The translations under genes and the position numbers were made by a program. A stretch of DNA of 64,000 nt. It comes from Mesorhizobium huakuii. GTDB taxonomy: Bacteria; Pseudomonadota; Alphaproteobacteria; Rhizobiales; Rhizobiaceae. This document shows, piece after piece, positions 47,599 to 57,251 of the stretch. A model generated the notes under the pieces. It was not told where the DNA came from and made no database searches. It saw only the letters and a list, made by a program, of their open reading frames with translations. The DNA lies in contig NZ_BSNY01000008.1 in the NCBI RefSeq assembly GCF_030160235.1, forward strand, positions 33,323 to 97,322, in the 5' to 3' direction. The stretch's first letter is position 1. Every line of letters starts with the position of its first letter.

Positions 47599-49074
47599 AT
47601 GTTGGGGACCATTCGAGCCTTCTGGAACGATCAACGCGGCATAGCGATGATCCTGGTGGCCATCATGTTGCCCGTCCTGATCGGCTTCGCGCTGCTGGCC
47701 TTCGACATGAGCCGGGCCAACGGGCTGCATAACGACCTGCAGAAAGGCGTCGACGCGATGGCGCTTGCCGCGGCGGCGGAACTCGACGGCAATTCGGATG
47801 CGATCACCCGGGCCAACCGGGCCGTCACCAACCTTCTGGCCAACAAGACGCTGTTTTCGACATCAGGTGATCACCCAATCGCCCTGGCCGACGTAACGGT
47901 CACCTATCTGACCGGGATACCGGCGAGCGACGACATCACTTTGACCGCCGCGGGTGTCGACTCAAATGCCAAGAACTGGGCCAGTACCGATCCCAAGGCC
48001 GTCAAGTTTGCCGAGGTGACGGTGAATGCATCGGGCGCGACGGACGGCGCCGGGGCCTTCTTGACGATTTTTCCAGCCAGCCTCGTCGGCAGCACGGACA
48101 GGATGGACATTCGGCCACAAGCAGTGGCGGGATTCACCAATGCGTTGTGCCAGTTCACCCCGATGTTCATCTGCAATCCGTATACCAGTCTGGGCGCATT
48201 GCAGACGGCGATTTCAGGAACGCAGAAGCCGATGATCTGGCTCAAGGAGCAGCAGGGCGGCAACACCGCGCAATACGGTCCAGGCAACTATGGCTTCCTG
48301 GCAACCCCGGAAGGCGACAAGTCAACGCAATCACTGACGGAAATGTTCGCCGTGACCAGTCCCGCGGCATGCTTCAGCCAGAATGGCGTCACGACCCGCC
48401 CGGGCAACATTCCTCCGGTAAACGACGGAATCAACACGCGCTTTGATCTCTATCCGAACGGCAATAGCGGCAAGCTGGATCCTGCGGATGCTCCGCCAGC
48501 ACCAAACGTACGGAAAGGCATGGTCGTTTCCCCCGGCAAGAATTGCAGCTACAGCGCGCCTAACAGCGGACAGGCCAACAATTATAAGGCATTGCCCAGG
48601 GATAATTGCTTTTACTCCGGCGGCTGCACACAGGCAGGCGTGCTTGGCAACGGCGCCTGGGATTTTGCCGGGTACTGGTCTGTGAACCATGGCAATGCCA
48701 GCACTACCGGAGTGCTGGCAAACCCACCCTCAGGCTGCGGGGCAAATCCCAGCCGCTACTGCGTCTACAACTACGAGATCAACAATCCTTCTTTGAAGAG
48801 CGGTCAGGAAAAGACGCCGCCGCAGTGCAACACAACCACGCAAACCGCCGACCGCAGGCTTCTCTACGTAGCGATCATCGACTGCGTGGCCAACACTGTC
48901 CAAGGCGGCAGCCAGACATTGCCGGTGCAGGCCTTTGCCAGTGTGTTCGTGACGGAACCGGCAGGCGGGTCGCCTAACGCCGATATCTATGGCGAGATCG
49001 AGGACATCAGCACTGTCGCCGGCCAAAACACGCTGAAGAAGCTGCAGCGCAACGAAGCGCAATTGTACCGGTAG
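47599..49074 (+). CDS. tadG: TadG-like pilus assembly protein
   Basis: A 491-residue protein with the TadG/TadE N-terminal region (DQRGIAMILVAIMLPVLIGFALLAFDMSR): a cleavable-type leader and a single helix, like pseudopilins. The rest is a large extracytoplasmic domain with several Cys, Gly- and Asn-rich; no clear vWA MIDAS motif was found, unlike some TadG proteins. It is the first of three consecutive pseudopilin-like genes. Confidence 0.88.
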   Translation: MLGTIRAFWNDQRGIAMILVAIMLPVLIGFALLAFDMSRANGLHNDLQKGVDAMALAAAAELDGNSDAITRANRAVTNLLANKTLFSTSGDHPIALADVTVTYLTGIPASDDITLTAAGVDSNAKNWASTDPKAVKFAEVTVNASGATDGAGAFLTIFPASLVGSTDRMDIRPQAVAGFTNALCQFTPMFICNPYTSLGALQTAISGTQKPMIWLKEQQGGNTAQYGPGNYGFLATPEGDKSTQSLTEMFAVTSPAACFSQNGVTTRPGNIPPVNDGINTRFDLYPNGNSGKLDPADAPPAPNVRKGMVVSPGKNCSYSAPNSGQANNYKALPRDNCFYSGGCTQAGVLGNGAWDFAGYWSVNHGNASTTGVLANPPSGCGANPSRYCVYNYEINNPSLKSGQEKTPPQCNTTTQTADRRLLYVAIIDCVANTVQGGSQTLPVQAFASVFVTEPAGGSPNADIYGEIEDISTVAGQNTLKKLQRNEAQLYR

Positions 49075-49078
49075 CGCC

Positions 49079-49576
49079 ATGTTCACCAAACTGAGGCAGT
49101 TCCTCCAGCGGTTCCACAACGACGAACAAGGCGCTGCCTTGGTCGAGATAGCGATCGTCACGCCACTTGTGTTTCTGCTGTCGGCCGGCGTCTTCGAGTT
49201 CTCCAACATCTTCAACACGCGTCTGCTTCTCGAAGCTGGTGTCGAGGATGCCGCTCGCTATATGGCGCGCTGCAGCAGTGACTGGGATACTTGTTCAGTG
49301 TTGGCAACAAACCTGGCAGTGAACGGTGCCGTCCAGGGCGGTAGCGCCAGGGTCACCGGGTGGACCACCGGTCAAGTCACCATCAGCAAGGCACAATCGC
49401 TCCAGGCGATCGATTCCACGACCGGTACCGAACTCTATCTCAGCAGCACCGGCACCGTCATTGTCGTGCAGGTCAGCGCCGCATATCCGTATCCTACTCT
49501 GGGCCTCTGGTCTTATCTCGGCTTTGGTGCCGTTAAGCTCACTGTGTTCCACCAGGAGCGTGTCCTCGGATGGTGA
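49079..49576 (+). CDS. tadE: TadE-like pseudopilin (first)
   Basis: A 165-residue pseudopilin with the TadE leader and helix (NDEQGAALVEIAIVTPLVFLLSAGVFEF). The processing Gly and the Glu at +5 are present, so CpaA could mature it. The globular part has Cys residues around 67-73 (ARCSSDWDTC). It starts 4 bp after the tadG stop and overlaps the next gene. Confidence 0.9.
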   Translation: MFTKLRQFLQRFHNDEQGAALVEIAIVTPLVFLLSAGVFEFSNIFNTRLLLEAGVEDAARYMARCSSDWDTCSVLATNLAVNGAVQGGSARVTGWTTGQVTISKAQSLQAIDSTTGTELYLSSTGTVIVVQVSAAYPYPTLGLWSYLGFGAVKLTVFHQERVLGW

Positions 49577-50205
49577 TCTCGCGCGGCACGTTCTGGAGAG
49601 ACAAATCCGGTGCGACAATGGTGGAGGCGGCCATTGCAATGCCCCTGCTGCTGACTCTGCTGCTAGGTTTCGTCGACTTTGGCTATGCCTTCTACCAATG
49701 GAATGCCGGCAACAAAGCGGTGCAGGCTGGCGCCAGGCTGGCGCAGATTTCCGCTCCGATCGCCAGCGGACTTCTGCTCGAGGCAAAAACCCCCAGCGAC
49801 TCACTGGATGTGGGAAAGGCGGTTCCAGCCAACACTTACAGCTATATCTGCACGGCCAGTGCAGCCGGAGCAGTGTCTTGCACCTGCGGAACAGGCGCCA
49901 CCTGCCAAAACCTCACTGTGAACCAGGCCGCTTTCGACTTCATCTTTAGCGGCAGCAGCACCCGGCCGGGAATGCTGACATTCCTGCCAACCCTTCTGAA
50001 ATCCGAGGTCCAGATTCAGTATCAGGCTTCGGGCCTCGGCTACTGGACGCGCCCCAATGGACCGGTGCCGACCATCACGGTCAGCATCACCAATCACCCG
50101 TTCCAGTTCTTCTTCCTGGCCGGTTTTCTCGGCCTCGGAAACATCACCATGCCCTCCATGCTGAGCACGGTCACGGGCGAAGACATGAAGAGTACCTATC
50201 CATGA
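49570..50205 (+). CDS. TadE-like pseudopilin (second)
   Basis: A 211-residue TadE/TadF-like pseudopilin. The N-terminus DKSGATMVEAAIAMPLLLTLLLGFVDFGYAF, read in two parts, has the processing Gly and the +5 Glu. The C-terminal half is beta-rich with a small Cys cluster (SCTCGTGATC). It overlaps the previous gene by 7 bp and cpaE by 4 bp, so the group is translationally linked. Confidence 0.88.
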   Translation: MVISRGTFWRDKSGATMVEAAIAMPLLLTLLLGFVDFGYAFYQWNAGNKAVQAGARLAQISAPIASGLLLEAKTPSDSLDVGKAVPANTYSYICTASAAGAVSCTCGTGATCQNLTVNQAAFDFIFSGSSTRPGMLTFLPTLLKSEVQIQYQASGLGYWTRPNGPVPTITVSITNHPFQFFFLAGFLGLGNITMPSMLSTVTGEDMKSTYP

Positions 50206-51365
50206 ACGCAATGAACACCAAGGTTACACCGACCAAGCGCAAGCAGGTGGCGCTGTTTTCGTCGGATCCGAATTTCAAGCGCGATGTGGCGACGCGGCTC
50301 GATGCGTTGGCGATCTATGACGTCAGGGTTTCCGACACGGATGATTTCCTCAAGGGGCCGCCCGCCGATACGCGCCCGGGCATCGTCATCCTCGATCTCG
50401 GCGGTGGCGAGCTGCTCGGAAGGCCCGGCATCGTCGAGGCGCGCGCGCTGTGGGCGACGGTGCCGCTGATCGCGGTTTCCGATGAGCTGACGTCGGAACA
50501 GACGCGCGTGCTGGTGCGCATGAACGCCTCGGACTGGCTGCACAAGCCGCTCGACGGCAAGGAACTGCTCAACGCGGTAACCTTCCACGATACCGGCAAC
50601 CAGGGCACCAAGAGCCGCATCATCACCTTCATCAGCGCCAGCGGCGGCGCCGGCGCCACGACGCTGGCATTGTCGGCGGCCGAATTCCTCGCCTCGAAAT
50701 CGACTGAGCGCGCGGCCTCGACCTGCCTGGTCGATCTCGATTTCCAGAGCGCCAATTGCGGCGCCTATCTCAATCTGTTCAACCAATTCGATCTCGCGGG
50801 CATCATCAGTCAGCCGGAAAGGCTCGATGTCGAGCTGATGGATGTCATCAAGCTCACGCGCCCGTCCGGTCTCACCCTCTATGCGTTCGAGAGGCCGCAA
50901 CTGCCCTTCGAGCCGCACGGCAGCGATTTCGTCTTCCGGCTTCTGGACCTCGTCGCCTACCGCTTCGACGACATCGTCATCGACCTGCCCAATATCGAAA
51001 CGCCCTGGCACAATTCAGTGCTTTCGACCAGCGACGAGATCTTCATCGTCTTCGAACTCAACGTCGCTTCGCTGCGGCAGGGCAAGCGGCTCTACAAGAA
51101 GATCCGCGAGCTGCGCGGCAATGCGGTCAGCATCACGCTGGTCGCCAACAAGCACAAGCGCAAATGGTTCGGGAACCATTTTTCGCGCAGCGAACTCGAG
51201 AAGATATTCAAGGCGCCGCACATCAAATCGGTCGCGCTGGACAACGCCCTTCTGACCGATGCCTTGAACCGGGCCATCCTGCCCTCCGAAGTGGACGGCC
51301 GGGCGCGCTTCAACAAGGATCTGAAGAAGATGTTCAAAGAGCGGCTCGATGACGCTGCCCGGTAG
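50202..51365 (+). CDS. cpaE: CpaE-like pilus-localisation ATPase
   Basis: A 387-residue protein with a receiver-like N-terminal domain (about 12-125) and a MinD/ParA-type C-terminal domain (about 140-370). The deviant Walker A is SASGGAGATTLA, in which the usual Lys is missing, as in many CpaE proteins; VDLDFQSANCGAYL follows. CpaE (TadZ) places the Tad machine at the cell pole. It overlaps the second tadE-like gene by 4 bp and the L,D-transpeptidase gene by 17 bp. Confidence 0.92.
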   Translation: MNAMNTKVTPTKRKQVALFSSDPNFKRDVATRLDALAIYDVRVSDTDDFLKGPPADTRPGIVILDLGGGELLGRPGIVEARALWATVPLIAVSDELTSEQTRVLVRMNASDWLHKPLDGKELLNAVTFHDTGNQGTKSRIITFISASGGAGATTLALSAAEFLASKSTERAASTCLVDLDFQSANCGAYLNLFNQFDLAGIISQPERLDVELMDVIKLTRPSGLTLYAFERPQLPFEPHGSDFVFRLLDLVAYRFDDIVIDLPNIETPWHNSVLSTSDEIFIVFELNVASLRQGKRLYKKIRELRGNAVSITLVANKHKRKWFGNHFSRSELEKIFKAPHIKSVALDNALLTDALNRAILPSEVDGRARFNKDLKKMFKERLDDAAR

Positions 51366-51939
51366 AGATGGCCTCGTCCCCAGGCTGGCCGGCGCCTGCG
51401 TGCTCGGCCTGGTGCTGACCTTGTCCGCCCAGGGCTTCGCCGAGGCGCGCTCGGGGCTTTCGGATCGGCCGCCGCTGCCGGCAATGGGCCCCAGCCTGCG
51501 CAAGGCGGTTGCCTTCGCGACCACCGAACAGCCGGGAACGATCATCATCCGCAAGAGCGAGAAGGCGCTTTACCTGGTGACCCGCCAGGGCCAGGCATTG
51601 CGCTACCAGATCAGCGTCGGGCGTGACGGATTTGGCTGGACAGGAGTGGTGAAGGTCGGTGCCAAGACGGAATGGCCGCAGTGGCGCCCGCCCCGGGAAA
51701 TGCGCGCCCGCCAGCCGGAGCTGCCGGAATTGGTGCCCTCGGGTCCCTATAATCCCTTGGGCGCACGGGCGCTGTATCTGCTGCGGGACGGACGCGACAC
51801 GCTCTATCGCATCCATGGCACCAACGATCCCTCGGGCGTGGGATTCGACGGCACGTCGGGCTGCTTTCGCCTTACCAACACGGATGTGATCGATCTTTTC
51901 AAGCGCGTGCCTGTGGGCACGAAGGTGGTGGTTCAATGA
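51349..51939 (+). CDS. L,D-transpeptidase (YkuD family)
   Basis: A 196-residue secreted enzyme with a signal peptide (about 10-31) and a YkuD catalytic domain (about 63-195). The catalytic core is visible as IHGTNDPSGVG and TSGCFRLTN, with the nucleophilic Cys in SGCFR. Such enzymes make 3-3 peptidoglycan cross-links or attach proteins to the wall. The gene overlaps cpaE by 17 bp and the next ORF by 4 bp, so it is part of the tad transcript, suggesting wall remodelling for the pilus machine. Confidence 0.9.
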   Translation: MTLPGRDGLVPRLAGACVLGLVLTLSAQGFAEARSGLSDRPPLPAMGPSLRKAVAFATTEQPGTIIIRKSEKALYLVTRQGQALRYQISVGRDGFGWTGVVKVGAKTEWPQWRPPREMRARQPELPELVPSGPYNPLGARALYLLRDGRDTLYRIHGTNDPSGVGFDGTSGCFRLTNTDVIDLFKRVPVGTKVVVQ

Positions 51940-52511
51940 CGACGATCAGCGACCCGCATGTGCCGACTGTCTCGGCCGAGCCGATGGAACCGCAGCTGCT
52001 CGGCAGGGATGCGAGCCGGTCGCGGCTGGCCGTCGTCGTCAGTGTCGGATTGACGCTGTTTGCGGTGCTGAACGCGACCGCCGCCATCTACCTCTATCGA
52101 GGCATCAACGACCTGCGCACAGTCGAGGGGCGTCTCGAGGAACTTGGCGCGTTCGAGCAGCGGATCGTTGCCCGGCTGGACACGGTCAACAACGGTTTTC
52201 AAAGCCGGTTTGAACGACTGGACAGCCAACTGCAGGGCAATTTCAACGAGATCAACGGCAGCATAGCCCGGCTGGAACAAAACCCTTCCTCGGTGCGCGA
52301 CGACAGCAGCACCAGTGCGGCCGAACCCGTGGTCGTCACCAGCGCCGTCGCGGACGCGTCTTCCGGCAACAACGATGTCGCGGCCGAACCCGCGGCTGTC
52401 GAGACGCCACGGCCAATCAAGCGCAAGAGTGCCGCACCCCCTGGCCCGAATCCCGCCTACCAGCGAACGGAAACGCCGGACGGCAAGGTCTATTATCGCA
52501 AGATCAATTGA
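51936..52511 (+). CDS. bitopic coiled-coil membrane protein at the tad operon end
   Basis: A 191-residue protein of no family I recognise. One membrane helix (about 32-53, LAVVVSVGLTLFAVLNATAA) is followed by a heptad-like coiled coil (about 58-113) and a disordered Ala/Pro/Ser-rich tail. The extreme C-terminus (TPDGKVYYRKIN) looks like a short conserved tag. The ATG overlaps the L,D-transpeptidase stop (ATGA). Coupling suggests it works with that enzyme or anchors the Tad machine. Confidence 0.75.
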   Translation: MTTISDPHVPTVSAEPMEPQLLGRDASRSRLAVVVSVGLTLFAVLNATAAIYLYRGINDLRTVEGRLEELGAFEQRIVARLDTVNNGFQSRFERLDSQLQGNFNEINGSIARLEQNPSSVRDDSSTSAAEPVVVTSAVADASSGNNDVAAEPAAVETPRPIKRKSAAPPGPNPAYQRTETPDGKVYYRKIN

Positions 52512-52591
52512 GGCGTATCCGGTGAAGCCGGACGGAGCCGAGCCTCATGCGGCTGCTGACGTCCGGGCGCCTCGAAACGCCCTATGCCGGA

Positions 52592-53128
52592 CTAAAGATC
52601 CCGTCCCAAAGTCATGAGACGCAGGGCTAGGGTGTCTCCGCGCTGTCGCGTCTCGCGAAGGAACGCGACATGGCAGTACGCGCAGGCCGCGAAGCCCAGA
52701 ACGAGCACCAGGCTGTTCTGCCAGGTAAAATCGATCTTCAGGGCGAATTGGAGGCCGTTGGACATCGGAAAAGCCGCGACCGTGCTCGCCGTCTCCGAAT
52801 GACTGCTGGAAGCGATCATCAATCCGGCAAAGAGCAGAGCGAGGTGATTGGCCAGGAAGAAGGCGGCAGCCGGCCTCACACGGCAAGCGCTCCAACACAC
52901 CAGTAACGCGGCAACCAGGATGACGGCATCCAAGGTCATGGAACCGTAGAGATACAGGTTGATCTGCTGCCAGAACATCGCCGACAAGGGGCGCAGTTCA
53001 AGCCAGATCCTCCACATTGCGGGGCTGGCGGGATAGCTCCCGAGCAGCATGGTCGCCATTCGCTCGCAGGCCAAAACCATCAGGATGAAAGCCGGAAAAG
53101 CGAAGAGTAGTATCGGCCTGCGCTTCAT
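52592..53128 (-). CDS. small four-helix membrane protein, unknown
   Basis: A 178-residue hydrophobic protein with about 4 membrane helices (starting MKRRPILLFAFPAFILMVLAC) and a basic C-terminal tail (RETRQRGDTLALRLMTLGRD). No motif recognised. It is convergent with the coiled-coil gene and divergent from the TolC-like gene, with 457 bp upstream. Function unknown. Confidence 0.6.
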   Translation of the reverse strand: MKRRPILLFAFPAFILMVLACERMATMLLGSYPASPAMWRIWLELRPLSAMFWQQINLYLYGSMTLDAVILVAALLVCWSACRVRPAAAFFLANHLALLFAGLMIASSSHSETASTVAAFPMSNGLQFALKIDFTWQNSLVLVLGFAACAYCHVAFLRETRQRGDTLALRLMTLGRDL

Positions 53129-53585
53129 TTTGACCTCGACAATCTGGTATCAGCATAGATTGCAGAGATTGCGCGAGGCTTAACGCGAGGACGCGACTAT
53201 CGCCGTTCTTGGGAGTTCATCCGGGCTGCCCTTGATTCAATATCGGCCCTTCATGCCGTGGCCGCATGATCTAGGCCAAACACCGTCAAATTTTCACGGC
53301 TGCCTTCCGGCCTATGCGGGCTTCTTACGATTCTGGCTGCATTGAGCCGTATGCGCGTCTGGACTTTTCCACACCGGGCGGCGTTTGGCAGAAGCCGTGG
53401 CCAACCCGTTTTGTGCCATTTTTGCTACATTTCCTAACCTTATGGCCCAAATATCTGATTTAGGCTCCCCCAAAATTAATAATCACTCACATATTTCTTG
53501 AAATTGTTGGATAGTTGCCTGAGACGGGCTCAGGCTTGGATCAGCGCCTCGCAAAGGGCGCAGGGGAAATGTTGGGGCGGGTTAA
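53129..53585. promoter_or_regulatory. 457-bp region upstream of the type I secretion operon
   Basis: There is no credible ORF. Base composition shifts to AT-rich from about 53400 to 53515. A perfect 7-bp hairpin GCCTGAG/CTCAGGC (53517-53523 and 53529-53535) lies about 50 bp before the TolC-like ATG and would be in the mRNA leader. No clear -35/-10 pair was recognised. Confidence 0.5.
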
Positions 53586-55034
53586 ATGAATACGACAAGC
53601 ATCTCGACTGTGGGCAAGCGCCTTGGTCTTTTGATGGCGGCTACGATGTTGAGCTGCGCAAGTGCGAGTGCACTTACGCTCAAGGAAGCGATGGCGGTTG
53701 CCGTCGAATCCAATCCCGAAATCGGCCAGGCCATAGAAAATCGCGAAGCAATCGAGTTCGAGCTGCGTCAGGCAAAGGGGCTCTATCTTCCCAGCGTCGA
53801 CCTGGAAGCGTCGGCCGGAGCTCGCCGTCTCGACAATTCCTCCCGACGCGCGCTCGACATCGAGCACGACGCGCTCTATCCGGCGGAAACCGATCTGACG
53901 GTTTCGCAGACGCTCTATGACAGCGGCGCAAGGCGGGCCGAATTGAACCGCCAGGCCTCGCGCGTCGACGGCGCGTCGTTTCGCGTGCTGGAGCGGTCTG
54001 AATTCATCGGGCTCTCGGTTGTCCAGGACTACCTCGAATACATGCTTCAGGCCTCGATCGTGGCAGAGGCAAAGAAGAACCTGGGCTTCCACCAAGCAAT
54101 GCTCCATGACATCCAGGAAGGCATTGCCGGCGGCGGGTTGAACGAAGCCGACCGGCAACAGGCCGAAGAGCGCCTGTTCGCGGCCAAGGCCCGCATGCAG
54201 GAAGCCTCGGAGGAGCTGGAGGCCTCGAGGATCCGGTTCTTCAAGACCGTCGGGAAGCCGTTGACCAACGCATCGAGGCCGGCCGATGTTTCCGGCGCGC
54301 TGCCAAGGTCGCTGGACGATGCCATTGGCCTTGCGCGGGAGAGCAATCCGCGCGTCCATATGGCCAACAGCGATATCGCCGCCGCGGCCTCGCTGGTGGA
54401 CGCGGCCCGAGCGAAATACGGCCCCTCGATCGTCGCCGAAGGCGTCGCCCGGGCGGGGTATGACATCGACGGCGACAATGGAGACACATCCGACCTGCAG
54501 GCACGCCTAGTGCTGCGTTGGAACCTGTACCGGGGCGGCATCGACAAGGCCAATGAGCAGGAGCAGATCCGTCGCACCAGCGAGCAGCGGCTCGCGCAGC
54601 ACCAGGTGCTGCGGGAAATCGAAGAAGCCGTTCGCACATCGTGGGATCGCCGCTTCCGGCAAGCCGACCTGGCAAAGACGCTGAAGCTGCAGGCCGCTTC
54701 CAACGAGAAGCTGGTCGCGTCCTATCGCGAGCAATTCAAGGTCGGGCAGCGCTCGCTGCTCGATGTGCTGGATGCGCAGAATACGCGGTTCAACACGGCG
54801 ACACTGGCCGACACCGCATCCTACGCCTCCCTCTTTGCCCAATATCGGCTTCTCGCGGCCACCGGGCAGTTGCTTAAAACGATGGACATCCGCCCGCCAA
54901 AGCAGGCCGCGGCCTACGCGCGGACCGAATTCGGCGCACCGGAAACGGCCGACACGGAAACCTATGCGCGCACGCCGTCGGAACAGAAGAACGACCTGCC
55001 ATTCGATATCCTGGCACCGGTCAGGAAAAAGTAA
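53586..55034 (+). CDS. TolC-family outer-membrane efflux/secretion protein
   Basis: A 482-residue outer-membrane channel: signal peptide (about 1-28), then LTLKEAMAVAVESNPEIGQA, the usual start of the first TolC helical repeat. The second repeat begins near residue 250 with SLDDAIGLARESNPRVHMA, and the end of the second hairpin has VGQRSLLDVLDAQNTRFNT. The length fits LapE/TolC-type exit ducts. It starts the operon with the ABC exporter 39 bp downstream. Confidence 0.94.
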   Translation: MNTTSISTVGKRLGLLMAATMLSCASASALTLKEAMAVAVESNPEIGQAIENREAIEFELRQAKGLYLPSVDLEASAGARRLDNSSRRALDIEHDALYPAETDLTVSQTLYDSGARRAELNRQASRVDGASFRVLERSEFIGLSVVQDYLEYMLQASIVAEAKKNLGFHQAMLHDIQEGIAGGGLNEADRQQAEERLFAAKARMQEASEELEASRIRFFKTVGKPLTNASRPADVSGALPRSLDDAIGLARESNPRVHMANSDIAAAASLVDAARAKYGPSIVAEGVARAGYDIDGDNGDTSDLQARLVLRWNLYRGGIDKANEQEQIRRTSEQRLAQHQVLREIEEAVRTSWDRRFRQADLAKTLKLQAASNEKLVASYREQFKVGQRSLLDVLDAQNTRFNTATLADTASYASLFAQYRLLAATGQLLKTMDIRPPKQAAAYARTEFGAPETADTETYARTPSEQKNDLPFDILAPVRKK

Positions 55035-55073
55035 GCGGATGTAGGGACCGATCGAAAGTCCTAAGGGCGGATC

Positions 55074-57206
55074 GTGAATCAGCAACCCAACATCCTCTCC
55101 CCGAAGGAGGCATTCAAGGCCTGCTTCTCGGCCGTTGCCGGGTATCTCGGCAGGCCGAGCGCGCAAACGGTGCTGTTCGCCGGCGTGCCGCTATCGGACA
55201 CGCGTATCGACATCGACGCCATCCGGCATATTGCCGAGCGCATCGGCCTCGAAATCACCGAATTCAGCCATCGCGAGTTTCTTCGGGGACGCATCGACCT
55301 CCCGGCCATCGTATTTCGCGTCAGTCAATTGCCGGTTGCCCTGCTGGCCGAAACCGAGGACGGCGCATTCACGACCGCTCCCCAGGAAGACGGCCGCGTA
55401 ACGATCGCGAAATCCGAATTGGCCGCCAGCTACATCAGTGGCGGCGTTTCCTTCTCGATAACATACGCCAACGCCGCCGAAGGGATGAACGTCGGTTCGG
55501 CGCCGAAGATCGAGCGGCGACATTGGCTGACGGGAACGATGGGTCCGTTCTGGCGCACCTATTCGAAGGTTATCCTGGCGGCAATCTTCATCAACATGCT
55601 GGCCATCGCCTCGCCGATCTTCACCATGAACGTCTACGACAGGATCTTGCCGAACAAGGCGATATCGACGTTGTGGGTGCTGTCGATCGGCATCGGCGCG
55701 GTCATCCTGTTCGACCTGCTCTTGAAGACCGCCAGGGCGTCCCTCATCGACTATGCCGGGCGCAAGGCGGATCTGCGCATTTCCTATTTGCTGTTCGAGA
55801 AAGTGCTGAACTCGTCCCTGTCGGCGCGGCCAGGCTCGACGGGCGAATATGCAAATCGGGTGACGCAGTATGAATTCGTGCGCGAATTCTTCACGTCGAA
55901 CACCATCAGCGTGTTTATCGACACCGCCTTCGTGTTCGTTTTTCTCCTGGTCATCTATGCGATCGGCGGATGGCTGGTCATCATACCGGCGCTGGCCTTC
56001 GTGGCTTCCGTGATCGTCGGGCTGATCACGCAGCGGCGCATCGGCAAGCGTGTCGCTGCCTCCATGAACGAGGCCTCGCAACGGCAGGCCCTTCTGGTCG
56101 AATCCATCTCCACGCTGGAGACGATCAAGTCGCTGCGGGCCGAGGCGTATCTGTTGCGGAAATGGGGAGAGCATTCCAAGAACGCGTCCAACACATCCGA
56201 GAAGATCAAGCAGCTCTCGGCGGCCGCCAGCAATATAACGCAGGCCATCCAGCAGTTGGTCACCGTCGCCCTGATCGTGGCCGGCGCCTATGCCTTCTCG
56301 GAAGGACATGTCTCCACCGGAGCCATCATCGGCACGGTCATGCTGGCCAGCCGGGCCGTGTCTCCACTCGGCCAGATCGCCATCACCTTGTCCAGGCTGC
56401 GCCAGGCCATGCTCTCCTTGCGCATGGTGAACTCGATCATGGCGCAGCCCGAGGATCGCCCGGATACGGTGGGTTTCGTCAACCGGCCCATTCGTAGCGG
56501 CGCCATGGTGTTCAGGAATGTCGGCTTTGTCTATCCGGGCTCCGAGAACGAGGTCCTGACCGGTCTGAATTTCTCGGTGAAGCCGGGTGAGCGGATCGGC
56601 ATCATCGGCCGCATAGGCTCGGGAAAGACAACGATGGGCCGGCTGATCGGCAGGCTCTTCCTGCCGACATCAGGCGAGCTGCTGCTGGACGGGATCGACA
56701 TCCGCCAATACCACCCATCGGAGGTTCGCGCCGCGGTCGGGATCGTCGCGCAGGCCAACGATCTGTTTTCGGGCACCATCAAGGAAAACCTCCTGATGGC
56801 ATGTCCGGAGGCGACCGACGAGCAGATCGTCGAAGCGGCCAAGGCTGCCGGCGTCGACGATTTCGTCTCCCGTCACCCGCGTGGCTACGACATGAATGTC
56901 GGCGAGCGCGGCACCAATCTCTCGGGCGGCCAGAGGCAGACGATGGCGATTGCCCGGCTGTTGCTGACCAGACCGAAAATCGTCTTCCTGGACGAGCCGT
57001 CGGGTTCGATGGACCTGGCTTCCGAGCGGCAGCTGATCAAGCAGCTCAAAGTGGCTTTCGACCGGAACACGACGCTGATCGTTTCGACGCATCGCTTCAG
57101 CATGCTCGAACTGGCCGACCGTCTTATCGTCATCGAGCAAGGCAGGATCGTTGCCGATGGACCGAAGGACCAAGTGATACAGGCGCTGCAGAAAACAAGC
57201 GCCTGA
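55074..57206 (+). CDS. type I secretion ABC permease/ATPase (LapB-like)
   Basis: A 710-residue exporter with a GTG start. Residues about 10-140 form a C39-like domain without the catalytic Cys, as in LapB/HlyB exporters of RTX adhesins. Six membrane helices lie at about 160-420. The ATPase follows: Walker A GRIGSGKTT near 513, signature LSGGQRQ, Walker B KIVFLDEPSGSMD and the switch His in STHRFS. It drives secretion of the adhesin together with the TolC- and HlyD-like proteins. Confidence 0.95.
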   Translation: MNQQPNILSPKEAFKACFSAVAGYLGRPSAQTVLFAGVPLSDTRIDIDAIRHIAERIGLEITEFSHREFLRGRIDLPAIVFRVSQLPVALLAETEDGAFTTAPQEDGRVTIAKSELAASYISGGVSFSITYANAAEGMNVGSAPKIERRHWLTGTMGPFWRTYSKVILAAIFINMLAIASPIFTMNVYDRILPNKAISTLWVLSIGIGAVILFDLLLKTARASLIDYAGRKADLRISYLLFEKVLNSSLSARPGSTGEYANRVTQYEFVREFFTSNTISVFIDTAFVFVFLLVIYAIGGWLVIIPALAFVASVIVGLITQRRIGKRVAASMNEASQRQALLVESISTLETIKSLRAEAYLLRKWGEHSKNASNTSEKIKQLSAAASNITQAIQQLVTVALIVAGAYAFSEGHVSTGAIIGTVMLASRAVSPLGQIAITLSRLRQAMLSLRMVNSIMAQPEDRPDTVGFVNRPIRSGAMVFRNVGFVYPGSENEVLTGLNFSVKPGERIGIIGRIGSGKTTMGRLIGRLFLPTSGELLLDGIDIRQYHPSEVRAAVGIVAQANDLFSGTIKENLLMACPEATDEQIVEAAKAAGVDDFVSRHPRGYDMNVGERGTNLSGGQRQTMAIARLLLTRPKIVFLDEPSGSMDLASERQLIKQLKVAFDRNTTLIVSTHRFSMLELADRLIVIEQGRIVADGPKDQVIQALQKTSA

Positions 57207-57251
57207 GAAACAGACTTATTGAATGCATTCAATGCGTTGGGGTTGTAGGAC

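Noticed and set aside
52512-52591. Possible terminator between convergent genes
   Set aside because: Only 4-5 bp stems are present and there is no T-tract, so it was not annotated.
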